The notes beneath the pieces are model-generated. The model was not told the origin of the DNA and did no database searches. It worked only from the letters and a program-made list of their open reading frames with translations. A stretch of 7,555 nt of DNA, taken from assembly GCA_031119155.1 (NCBI GenBank), contig JAVHYH010000165.1:1-7555 (forward strand), read 5' to 3'. This stretch comes from Brevundimonas sp. (lineage in GTDB: Bacteria > Pseudomonadota > Alphaproteobacteria > Caulobacterales > Caulobacteraceae). The position numbers were made by a program, and so were the translations under genes. Every line of letters starts with the position of its first letter. The first letter of the stretch is position 1. Positions 1 to 5,979 of the stretch are shown piece after piece.

Positions 1-1
1 G

Positions 2-781
2 TCCGGCGCGGTCATGCAGGGCCTGCTGCGCAATCCTCTGGCCGACCCCGGCGTGCTGGGCGTGTCCGCCGTCGCCGCCCTCGGCGCGGCCGGCGCCATC
101 GTGCTCGGCGCCGCCGCCATCCCCGGCGCGGTCGAGGTCTCGGCCCTGATCGGCGCCGGACTGGCGGGCGGCCTGCTGATCCTCTTCTCCAGCCGGGTGC
201 GCTCGCCCGAAGCCCTGATCCTGTTCGGCGTGGCCCTGTCCAGCTTCGCCGGCGCGGCCACGGCCCTGATCTTCAATCTGTCGCCGTCCCCCATCGCCTC
301 CGCCGAGGTGATGAGCTGGCTGCTCGGCTCGGTGCAGAACCGCAGCTGGATCGACGTCCTGTGGATCGCCCCCGCGCTCGCCCTGTCCGCCGGCCTGTCC
401 GTTCTCGCCGCGCCGGGCCTGAAGATGCTCAGCCTCGGCGAGGAGACGGCGCAGACCTCGGGCCTGCCGATGGCCCGCCTGCGCCTGCTGGCCCTGCTGG
501 CGGCGGCGCTGGCGACCGGCGCGGCGGTGGCGGTGGCCGGCGTGATCGGCTTCGTCGGTCTGGCGGCGCCCCATCTGGTGCGCGCGGCGGTGCGGGGCGA
601 TCCCGCCCGCCTGCTGGCCCCGGCGGCGCTGACGGGCGGCCTGATGCTGATCGGCGCCGACCTGCTGGCCCGGATCACCCCGACGGATCAGGAGCTGAAG
701 CTGGGCGTCTTCACCGCCCTCGTCGGCGCACCCCTGTTCGCCCTGATCGCCTGGCGCGCGGCGCGGGAGTGGCGGCTGTGA
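2..781 (+). CDS. FecCD/BtuC-type ABC importer permease, 5' end outside the window
   Basis: This is the membrane subunit of a type II ABC importer for a metal chelate (iron-siderophore, heme or cobalamin), sitting in the inner membrane. 259 residues are visible against about 330 in the family. The frame is open from base 2, and the first residues SGAVMQGLLRNPLADPG match the conserved segment that normally lies roughly 70-80 residues into the protein, so the ATG at base 14 is internal and the true start is upstream. Seven hydrophobic segments can be seen, at about residues 20-39, 46-65, 70-92, 115-138, 158-188, 203-223 and 234-252. The motif GFVGLAAPHLVR, a family hallmark at the coupling-helix region that contacts the ATPase, lies near residues 183-194, and LGVFTALVGAP is near the C-terminus. 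The stop overlaps the GTG start of the ATPase gene, which implies translational coupling. The substrate cannot be read from the sequence, and a periplasmic binding protein or TonB receptor would have to lie outside the window. Confidence 0.93.
   Translation, partial: SGAVMQGLLRNPLADPGVLGVSAVAALGAAGAIVLGAAAIPGAVEVSALIGAGLAGGLLILFSSRVRSPEALILFGVALSSFAGAATALIFNLSPSPIASAEVMSWLLGSVQNRSWIDVLWIAPALALSAGLSVLAAPGLKMLSLGEETAQTSGLPMARLRLLALLAAALATGAAVAVAGVIGFVGLAAPHLVRAAVRGDPARLLAPAALTGGLMLIGADLLARITPTDQELKLGVFTALVGAPLFALIAWRAAREWRL
765..769 (+). promoter_or_regulatory. Ribosome binding site deciding the ATPase start
   Basis: GGGAG lies 8 nt before the GTG at 778, inside the last codons of the permease gene. 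It favours GTG 778 over the in-frame GTG at 769, which this site overlaps. No ATG is available near the conserved N-terminus. Confidence 0.6.
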
Positions 782-1557
782 GCGCGCTGGAGCTGATCCG
801 CGCGACGGCCCGTCTCGGCGGCCGTGAGGTGCTCAAGGGCGTCGACATCTCCGTCGCGGAAGGCGAACTCGTCGCCGTGGTCGGTCACAACGGCGCCGGC
901 AAATCCAGCGCCATTCGCGCCTTGGCGGGGCTGCTGCCCCTGACCTCCGGCGAGGCCCGCCTGGGCGGAACCGAACTGGCGGCCCTGTCCCTGCGCGAAC
1001 GGGCCGCGCGCGCCGCCTACCTGCCGCAGGAACGCCACATCGCCTGGAACCTGCCCGCCGTCGAAATCGCCGCCCTCGGCGCGCCCTTCCTGTCCGGCGC
1101 AGAAGCCATCGCCACCGCGCGGGCCGCCCTGGCGGAGGTCGAGGCGGGTCGACTGGCGGACCGCGGCGTCGCCGACATGTCCGGCGGCGAGCGGGCAAGG
1201 GTGCTGCTGGCGCGCGCCTTGGCGGCCGGGGCGAATGCCCTGCTGGCCGATGAACCGATCGCCGGGCTGGATCCCGAGACCCAGCTTTTGGTGCTGGAGC
1301 GGCTGCGGGCGCGGGCGACGGCGGGGCAGGCCGTCCTCATCAGCCTGCACGACCTGACCCTGACCGCGCGCTACGCCGACCGGGTCATCGTCCTCGACAA
1401 CGGGCAGGTGGTCGCCGACGGGCCGCCGCTCGACGCGTTGAAGCCGCACCGGATGGTCCAGGTCTTCGGGCTGGAGGCGCGCTGGATCGACAGCCCCGAC
1501 GGCCCCCTGTTGTCGGCCAGCCGTTACTCGCCCGAGGCCGGCTCCGGCGTCCGGTAG
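778..1557 (+). CDS. ABC transporter ATP-binding protein of a FecCD-type metal-chelate importer
   Basis: This is the cytoplasmic ATPase that powers the permease encoded just upstream. It has 259 residues, the usual length for FecE/BtuD/HmuV-type subunits. All nucleotide-binding motifs are present in order: Walker A GHNGAGKS (residues 36-43), Q-loop YLPQ (81-84), ABC signature MSGGE (134-138), Walker B ALLADEP (154-160), D-loop GLD (163-165) and the switch histidine H191 in LISLHDL. The C-terminal segment with VFGLEARW is typical of iron/B12-type ATPases. I chose GTG 778 because it gives the normal N-terminus, has GGGAG 8 nt upstream, and forms a GTGA overlap with the permease stop. The frame stays open upstream to an ATG at 361, but that part is a shadow of the permease gene. 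The last 34 bases overlap the tail of the convergent transglycosylase gene. Whether the substrate is heme, ferric siderophore or cobalamin is not decided by the sequence. Confidence 0.94.
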   Translation: MSALELIRATARLGGREVLKGVDISVAEGELVAVVGHNGAGKSSAIRALAGLLPLTSGEARLGGTELAALSLRERAARAAYLPQERHIAWNLPAVEIAALGAPFLSGAEAIATARAALAEVEAGRLADRGVADMSGGERARVLLARALAAGANALLADEPIAGLDPETQLLVLERLRARATAGQAVLISLHDLTLTARYADRVIVLDNGQVVADGPPLDALKPHRMVQVFGLEARWIDSPDGPLLSASRYSPEAGSGVR

Positions 1558-3632
1558 GGTTCCTCGCCCGACACCCCGGCATAGGGCTGCGGTCCGCGCG
1601 GCATGCCACGACGCAGGTCCTGCGACAGGCTCAGCGGCGCGGTCCCGCCGTTCAGCCGGGCCTTGTAAATCGACATGTTCTCCATGACCCGCATCATGTA
1701 GTTGCGCGTCTCCGTGAAGGGCGCGCACTCGATGAAGTCGATCGGATCGGTCGAGCCCGCGCGGGGATCGCCACAGCGCGCGATCCACTGGGGCGGCCGC
1801 GCCGGGCCGGCGTTGTAGGCCACGGTCGCCAGCAGCATCGAGCCGTTGAAATTGTTGGTCAGGTCGCCGAGGTGGAAGCTGCCAAGCGTCATGTTGAAGT
1901 CGGGATCGTAGAGCCGCTCTTCCGAGAAGGGCAGGCCCAGCTGGCGCGCCACGGTGCGGCCCGTGGCGGGCAGGAACTGCATCATGCCGCGGGCATTGGC
2001 GTGCGACCGGGCGCGGGGGTCGAAGCTCGATTCCTGACGGGTGATCGCCTGGGTGAACTCCAGCGGCGCGGCGCCCGCCACGACCGGCGGAATGCGGATC
2101 GGATACTGGCGCTCGGGCATCAGATAGCCGCGCTGGCTGGCCGCGCGACCGATCATCATGGCCGTGAAGCCTTCGCCATAGCCCCGCGACGTATCCATCA
2201 TCAGGGCCAGTTGCTCGCCGGTCGGAACATCGTCGTCCAGCTGATAGGCGAAGACGCGGAACAGACTGGCCTCGCCGGTCTCGCCCAGCACGCGCCAGGC
2301 GCGGACCACCTCGTTACGCTCGAAGGCGGCGCGGTCGGCGTTCGACGGGTTCGGGTCCGCCGGCAGGTTGATCGTCGTCAGCCCGGCTTTCTCTGCGGCC
2401 AGCTGGCCATAGAAGGTCTGGTAGTGGCGCGCGCCGGCCCGATAGAATTCGACCGCCGCCGGCGTATTGCCCTGGGCCTCGGCCGACCGGCCCAGCCAGT
2501 AGAGCGCCCGGCCCTGGGTGATGGGGGTCGAGGACGCTTCGCGCAGGGTCTCGAAGTGACGCGCCGCGCGCGCCGGGTCGTTCAGCTTGGTCAGGGCGAC
2601 CCAGCCGGCGAAGAACTCGGCATCCACCATCCGGTCGCCGGCGGTGAAGCCGTGGCCGTTGAAGGCGTCATAGGCGCCCTGCCAGTTCCGCATCCGCAAG
2701 GCGTCGAGGAAGTAGTTCCGGCGCTCCGACCACAGAGTGTTCTGCGCATCGGTAGAGGAGGGAGCCGCGGGCAGGTAGCGCAGGATGCCGAAGGCTTCCG
2801 ACTGGCGGTTCTGCGAACGCAGGATCCGCACCCGTTCCAGCGCCACGGCGGGATCGACCGCCTGCGTCGGCGACAGACCCGCCACGACGGCGTCGGGGCT
2901 GTAGGCGCTGCGCAGGCTGATGACCGCATTGGCGACCGACTGCCGCTCGGGCGAGACCAGGCTCAGCATGGCGCGGGTCGCCGGACCGTGCGGCCCCAGC
3001 AGCAACATGTTCAGCCGCGTCTCGTGGTCGTCCTGCGTCAGGGTCGAGCCCCAGCGGGTCAGGATGCGGGTCTGCTGATCGGCCTCGAAGCTGCGGGTCC
3101 GCCACCAGTCCTTGATCAGGCGACGGGCCTCGTCGCCGCGACCGCGCTGATCCAGCGCATCGGCCAGGGCGATGGCGCCCTGCACGGTCACGGGCGCATC
3201 ACGACCGAACAGGGCGATGGCGGCGTCCGGTCCGGCATAGGCCCGGTCCAGCGCCCGCTCGGCGGCCTGACGACGGGCGTCGGCGCGCGGCCAGCCGGCG
3301 AAGCGGGTGTTCACATCCGCCAGCTCGCCCCACGACATGCGGTCGGCGCTGGTGTCCATCAGCGCCCACTCGACCAGCTTGCGGGCGGCCGGATCGCTGA
3401 TCTGGGCCATGGCGGCGCGGGCGCCGGGGATGTCGCGGGCGCGGGCCGCCGCCAGTCCCTGACGGAAGAGGGCCGTATCCTGATCGTTCAGCGTCCGCGG
3501 CTGGTTGCTGACGGCGTTGCCCGGCGTCGAGGCATAGTATGGCGTCTCCTGCGAGAGCAGCATCTCGGGCGCGGGAGAGAGGGCCAATACGGCCGCCAGG
3601 CTGATTCCGATCATTCCGTGTCCGATTCCCAT
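1524..3632 (-). CDS. slt: Soluble lytic murein transglycosylase (Slt70-like)
   Basis: This periplasmic enzyme cleaves the MurNAc-GlcNAc bond of peptidoglycan to give 1,6-anhydro-MurNAc ends. It has 702 residues, against about 645 for E. coli Slt70. A hydrophobic N-terminus (residues 8-20) looks like an export signal. Residues ~50-500 are rich in Ala/Arg helices and tetratricopeptide-like pairs (e.g. ALYWLGRSAEAQGN near 376), as in the Slt superhelical domain. The C-terminal goose-lysozyme-like domain spans about 520-665 and has ITRQESSFDP with catalytic E534, GMMQFLPAT (549-557), AYNAGP (605-610) and ETRNYMMRVMEN (641-652). ATG 3632 is the first ATG after an in-frame stop, but its ribosome binding site is weak; the ATG at 3614 (residue 7) is an alternative. 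The signal region has no Lys or Arg at its start, which is unusual. The gene is divergent from dapA, and its end overlaps the ATPase gene by 34 bp. Confidence 0.93.
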   Translation of the reverse strand: MGIGHGMIGISLAAVLALSPAPEMLLSQETPYYASTPGNAVSNQPRTLNDQDTALFRQGLAAARARDIPGARAAMAQISDPAARKLVEWALMDTSADRMSWGELADVNTRFAGWPRADARRQAAERALDRAYAGPDAAIALFGRDAPVTVQGAIALADALDQRGRGDEARRLIKDWWRTRSFEADQQTRILTRWGSTLTQDDHETRLNMLLLGPHGPATRAMLSLVSPERQSVANAVISLRSAYSPDAVVAGLSPTQAVDPAVALERVRILRSQNRQSEAFGILRYLPAAPSSTDAQNTLWSERRNYFLDALRMRNWQGAYDAFNGHGFTAGDRMVDAEFFAGWVALTKLNDPARAARHFETLREASSTPITQGRALYWLGRSAEAQGNTPAAVEFYRAGARHYQTFYGQLAAEKAGLTTINLPADPNPSNADRAAFERNEVVRAWRVLGETGEASLFRVFAYQLDDDVPTGEQLALMMDTSRGYGEGFTAMMIGRAASQRGYLMPERQYPIRIPPVVAGAAPLEFTQAITRQESSFDPRARSHANARGMMQFLPATGRTVARQLGLPFSEERLYDPDFNMTLGSFHLGDLTNNFNGSMLLATVAYNAGPARPPQWIARCGDPRAGSTDPIDFIECAPFTETRNYMMRVMENMSIYKARLNGGTAPLSLSQDLRRGMPRGPQPYAGVSGEEPYRTPEPASGE

Positions 3633-3725
3633 TCGTCGCGGTTGCGGTCGCCGGACCGGCGACCTACCCTCAAGCGCTTCTATTCAGGCGACTATCGCCC
3701 AACTCCACGCAGGACCATCGTTTCA
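3633..3725. promoter_or_regulatory. Divergent control region between slt and dapA
   Basis: These 93 bp must carry the leader, and probably the promoters, of both slt (minus) and dapA (plus). The region is a little less GC-rich than its surroundings around 3670-3725. I see no -10/-35 pair good enough to assign on either strand. A weak TTGGGC (minus strand, 3702-3697) and TAGAAG (3682-3677) pair has only a 14-bp spacer. The clearest element is the palindrome at 3646-3664. AGGA at 3711-3714, 11 nt before the dapA ATG, is the likely ribosome binding site. Confidence 0.5.
3646..3664. repeat. Perfect inverted repeat, 8-bp arms, 3-bp centre
   Basis: GGTCGCCG-GAC-CGGCGACC is a perfect dyad between the two divergent genes, 14 bp from the slt start codon and 62 bp from the dapA start. 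It could be an operator for a dimeric regulator, or a hairpin in the slt mRNA leader next to the start codon. There is no T-run beside it, so it is not a typical intrinsic terminator. GC-rich DNA makes such dyads more frequent by chance, so the function is open. Confidence 0.55.
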
Positions 3726-4607
3726 ATGACCGCCCCCTTGTTCAAGGGTGTGATCACCGCCCTGATCACACCACTTCGTGACGGAAAGGTGGACGAAGCC
3801 GCCTTCACCACGCTGCTCGAACGCCAGATCGCCGCCGGGGTTCACGGTGTCGTGCCGATGGGCACGACGGGCGAGAGCGCGTCCCTGCATCCCGAGGAGC
3901 ATCAACGGGTTGTCGAACTGTGCGTTCAGGTCGCAGCCGGCCGCGTGCGAGTCATCGCCGGCGCCGGCTCATCCTCGACCGACAAGGCCATCGACCTGGT
4001 CCGCCACGCCAAGACCGTCGGCGCCGACGGCGCCCTGGTGGTGACGCCCTATTACAACCGCCCTTCGCAGGCGGGCATGGCCGCCCATTTCGAGGCCATC
4101 GCCGAAGCGGTCCAGCTGCCGGTCCTGCTCTACAACGTCCCGGGCCGCACCGGCGTCGATCTGGCCAATCAGACGGTCGCGCGCCTCGCCGCCCATCCGA
4201 ACATCGTCGGCATCAAGGACGCCACCGGCGACCTTTCGCGGATCAGCTGGATGCGCGCCAACATCGACGGCCAGTTCGATCTGATCTCGGGCGATGACCC
4301 GTCGTATCTGGGCTATCACGCCCAGGGCGGCGTCGGCGTGATCTCGGTGACCTCGAACGTCTCGCCGGAAGGCATGGTCGCCCTGCACAACGCGGCCCAG
4401 TCCGGCGACTACGCCACTGCGCGCCAGTGGCAGGACCGCCTGATCGGCCTGCACAAGGGCCTGTTCCTGGACAATTCGCCGTCGCCGACCAAATACGCCC
4501 TGTGGCGCCTCGGCCTCTGCACCGAAGAGGTCCGCCTTCCGCTGGCGCCGACGGCCGACGCCGTGAAGCCCGCGATCGACCGCGCGATGGCTGACGCCGG
4601 GCTCTGA
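3726..4607 (+). CDS. dapA: 4-hydroxy-tetrahydrodipicolinate synthase
   Basis: DapA condenses pyruvate with aspartate-4-semialdehyde in the cytoplasm, the first committed step to diaminopimelate (for peptidoglycan) and lysine. At 293 residues it is the normal family length and a full TIM barrel. The active site can be mapped with a +3 offset from E. coli: T47/T48 in MGTTGES (44/45 in E. coli), Y109-Y110 in TPYYNRPSQ, Y136 in LLYNVPGRTG (Y133), substrate-carboxylate R141 (R138), and the Schiff-base lysine K164 in GIKDATGD (K161). ATG 3726 gives the standard N-terminus MTAPLFKGVITALITP, with AGGA 11 nt upstream. The same frame stays open upstream across the antisense of slt, which is a high-GC artefact rather than an extension. 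smpB begins 16 nt after the stop and is probably co-transcribed. The divergent slt also acts on peptidoglycan. Confidence 0.97.
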   Translation: MTAPLFKGVITALITPLRDGKVDEAAFTTLLERQIAAGVHGVVPMGTTGESASLHPEEHQRVVELCVQVAAGRVRVIAGAGSSSTDKAIDLVRHAKTVGADGALVVTPYYNRPSQAGMAAHFEAIAEAVQLPVLLYNVPGRTGVDLANQTVARLAAHPNIVGIKDATGDLSRISWMRANIDGQFDLISGDDPSYLGYHAQGGVGVISVTSNVSPEGMVALHNAAQSGDYATARQWQDRLIGLHKGLFLDNSPSPTKYALWRLGLCTEEVRLPLAPTADAVKPAIDRAMADAGL

Positions 4608-4623
4608 CAGGATTTAAGGGCTG

Positions 4624-5094
4624 ATGGCCTCCGACAAACCGAAAATGAAGGTGATCGCCGAGAACCGGCGCGCCAAATTCGACTACTTCCTCGAGGACTA
4701 CACCGAGGCGGGCATCGCCCTGCTCGGGACCGAGATCAAGGCGCTGCGCGACGGCCGGGCCAACATCGCCGAAAGCTATGCGGCGGTGGAGGGCAGGGAG
4801 ATCGTGCTCGTGAACGCCGACATCCCGCCGTACAAACAGGCCAACCGCTTCAACCACGAGCCGCGTCGGCACCGGAAGCTGCTGCTGCACCGCAAGCAGA
4901 TCGACAAATTCATCGGCGCCGTCCAGCGCGACGGCCAGACCATCATTCCGGTCCGGCTGTATCTGAACGAGGCGGGCAAGGCGAAGCTCGAGATCGCGCT
5001 CGCCAAGGGCAAGAAGCTGCACGACAAGCGTGAGGCCAGCGCCGAGCGCGACTGGCAGCGCGACAAGGCGCGGCTGATGAAGGAACGCGGCTGA
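4624..5094 (+). CDS. smpB: SsrA (tmRNA)-binding protein SmpB
   Basis: SmpB binds tmRNA and delivers it to ribosomes stalled on broken mRNA, so that the nascent peptide is tagged for proteolysis. It has 156 residues, typical for the family. The conserved core begins at VIAENRRAKFDYF (residues 10-22), followed by AGIALLGTEIKALRDGR (29-45), the NADIPPYKQANRFNHEP loop (64-80) and RRHRKLLLHRKQI (81-93). The C-terminal tail KGKKLHDKR...RDWQRDKARLMK (128-153) is the part that folds into the empty mRNA channel in characterised SmpB proteins. ATG 4624 gives the usual short basic lead; AAGGG lies 3 nt and AGGA 11 nt upstream, so the exact Shine-Dalgarno is unclear. The gene is probably in one operon with dapA. 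The tmRNA gene ssrA is not in this window. Confidence 0.97.
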   Translation: MASDKPKMKVIAENRRAKFDYFLEDYTEAGIALLGTEIKALRDGRANIAESYAAVEGREIVLVNADIPPYKQANRFNHEPRRHRKLLLHRKQIDKFIGAVQRDGQTIIPVRLYLNEAGKAKLEIALAKGKKLHDKREASAERDWQRDKARLMKERG

Positions 5095-5109
5095 CCGGTC
5101 AGGCCGAGA

Positions 5110-5301
5110 TCAACCGGTGAACGGCGTCGCGTCCAGAACCCCCGGCGCGGCGGCCGGCGAATAGGCGTCCGCCCCGCCGAGCGACGGCTTGAGCAGCGGT
5201 TGCAGGGCGATGCTGCCCGCCGCGACCGCCGCGGCGGCCAGTACTGCGATAAGCGCGGTTCTCCGTTCGCGGGGGGAGAAGACCCCGTTGCCCCTGATCA
5301 T
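5110..5301 (-). CDS. Small single-pass membrane protein of unknown function, 63 residues
   Basis: I do not recognise a family. The reading frame is supported by an excellent Shine-Dalgarno: GGAGG on the minus strand (5312-5308), 6 nt before ATG 5301. The product starts MIRGNGVFSPRERRTA, has one hydrophobic Ala-rich helix at about residues 15-33, then a Pro/Ala-rich tail ending DATPFTG. The four arginines before the helix (R3, R11, R13, R14) predict N-inside, C-outside topology, so the tail of about 30 residues would be periplasmic. The segment could also be a signal peptide. A start 11 codons further upstream (5334) is possible but has no comparable ribosome binding site. The gene converges on smpB with only 15 bp between the two stop codons. 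GC-rich DNA yields chance frames of this size, so the ribosome binding site and the sensible topology are the main support. Confidence 0.62.
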   Translation of the reverse strand: MIRGNGVFSPRERRTALIAVLAAAAVAAGSIALQPLLKPSLGGADAYSPAAAPGVLDATPFTG

Positions 5302-5421
5302 GACAGCCCTCCAAAGCTGTCTGACCAACGCCACCAGAAGGCGTGCGTTCCGCCGCTGCCGATCACGGTTTTACGACGCCCAATTCGCGTGGCGCAGCGG
5401 CCACACCGGCCAGTCTCGCAG
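5302..5421. other. Intergenic region between the NYN gene and the small membrane protein gene
   Basis: These 120 bp follow the NYN stop and lead into the small minus-strand gene. The ribosome binding site of the small gene is at 5312-5308. A short GGCC-ACACC-GGCC dyad near 5399-5411 lacks a T-run and is too weak to call a terminator. I see no clear -10/-35 pair on the minus strand, so the small gene may be read through from the NYN gene. Confidence 0.4.
5308..5312 (-). promoter_or_regulatory. Shine-Dalgarno site of the 63-residue small protein gene
   Basis: GGAGG on the minus strand lies 6 nt before ATG 5301. It decides this start over the ATG at 5334 and is among the best ribosome binding sites in the window. 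Confidence 0.6.
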
Positions 5422-5979
5422 TCAGTCCCGCAGCGTCGCGCCGCCCGAGTTCCGGGGCCGGCCGATCTCGCCCAGCAGGTCGTTCAGGTCCACGAAGGTG
5501 TCGGCCTGGCGGCGCAGTTCGTCGGCGATCTGGGGCGGCTGGCTCTTCACGGTCGAGACCACGGTCACCTTGACCCCCTTGGCCTGCACCGCCTGCACCA
5601 GACGCCGGAAATCCCCATCGCCCGAGAACAGCACCACATGATCCAGCCGGGGCGCCAGCTCCAGCATATCGACGGCGATCTCGATATCCATATTGCCCTT
5701 GGTGCGGGTGTGCCCCTGGGCGTCGGTGAACCGCTTCACCGGCTTCTTCACGACGGTGAAGCCGTTGTAGTCCAGCCAGTCCACCAGCGGCTTGATCGGC
5801 GAGAACTCCTCGCCCTCGATCACGGCGGTATAATACAGGGCCCGAACCAGATCGCCCTTCGCGCGATACATCTCCACCAGCTTGCGGAAATCGAGGTCGG
5901 TGTTCAGGGCCTTGGCGGCGGAGTAAAGATTGGCTCCGTCGATGAACAGGGCGGTGCGGTCAGCGGGATTAGGCGTCAT
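5422..5979 (-). CDS. NYN domain protein, LabA/DUF88-like putative ribonuclease
   Basis: This 185-residue cytoplasmic protein has a PIN-like NYN fold, whose members are metal-dependent nucleases or predicted RNases. The acidic residues expected for the metal site are in place: D14 in ALFIDGANLY, D98 in KGNMDIEIAVDML (with D104), and D121/D123 in LFSGDGDFRRLV. The segment KGVKVTVVSTV (134-144) is the next strand of the fold, and the C-terminal part near 165-176 (ADTFVDLNDLL) is typical of the LabA group. ATG 5979 has GGAGA about 9 nt upstream on the minus strand and gives the usual short lead before FIDGAN; the frame stays open further upstream only as antisense of folK. Its start codon overlaps that of the divergent folK. 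From recall, NYN genes often sit near smpB, rpoZ and rsh in alphaproteobacteria, which suggests an RNA or translation-related job. The substrate is unknown. Confidence 0.9.
   Translation of the reverse strand: MTPNPADRTALFIDGANLYSAAKALNTDLDFRKLVEMYRAKGDLVRALYYTAVIEGEEFSPIKPLVDWLDYNGFTVVKKPVKRFTDAQGHTRTKGNMDIEIAVDMLELAPRLDHVVLFSGDGDFRRLVQAVQAKGVKVTVVSTVKSQPPQIADELRRQADTFVDLNDLLGEIGRPRNSGGATLRD

Noticed and set aside
361..777. N-terminal extension of the ABC ATPase from the ATG at 361
   Set aside because: It is Arg/Pro/Gly-rich and lies over the permease gene in another frame. The ATPase fold starts only after GTG 778.
688..1788. Minus-strand frame of 366 codons opposite the ATPase gene
   Set aside because: Antisense shadow of clear ABC transporter genes. 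No recognisable domain, and its composition is typical of GC-rich shadow frames.
1872..3725. A long plus-strand open frame continuous with dapA, about 618 codons upstream of its ATG
   Set aside because: It is the antisense of slt, kept open by high GC. DapA has its normal N-terminus at 3726 with a ribosome binding site, and the upstream translation is low-complexity Gly/Arg/Ala with no domain.
5094..5118. ACCGGT repeated at 5094-5099 and 5113-5118 as a possible terminator between smpB and the small gene
   Set aside because: Only 6-bp arms with a 13-nt loop and no T-run on either strand, and the right arm is inside the small gene. Too weak to call.
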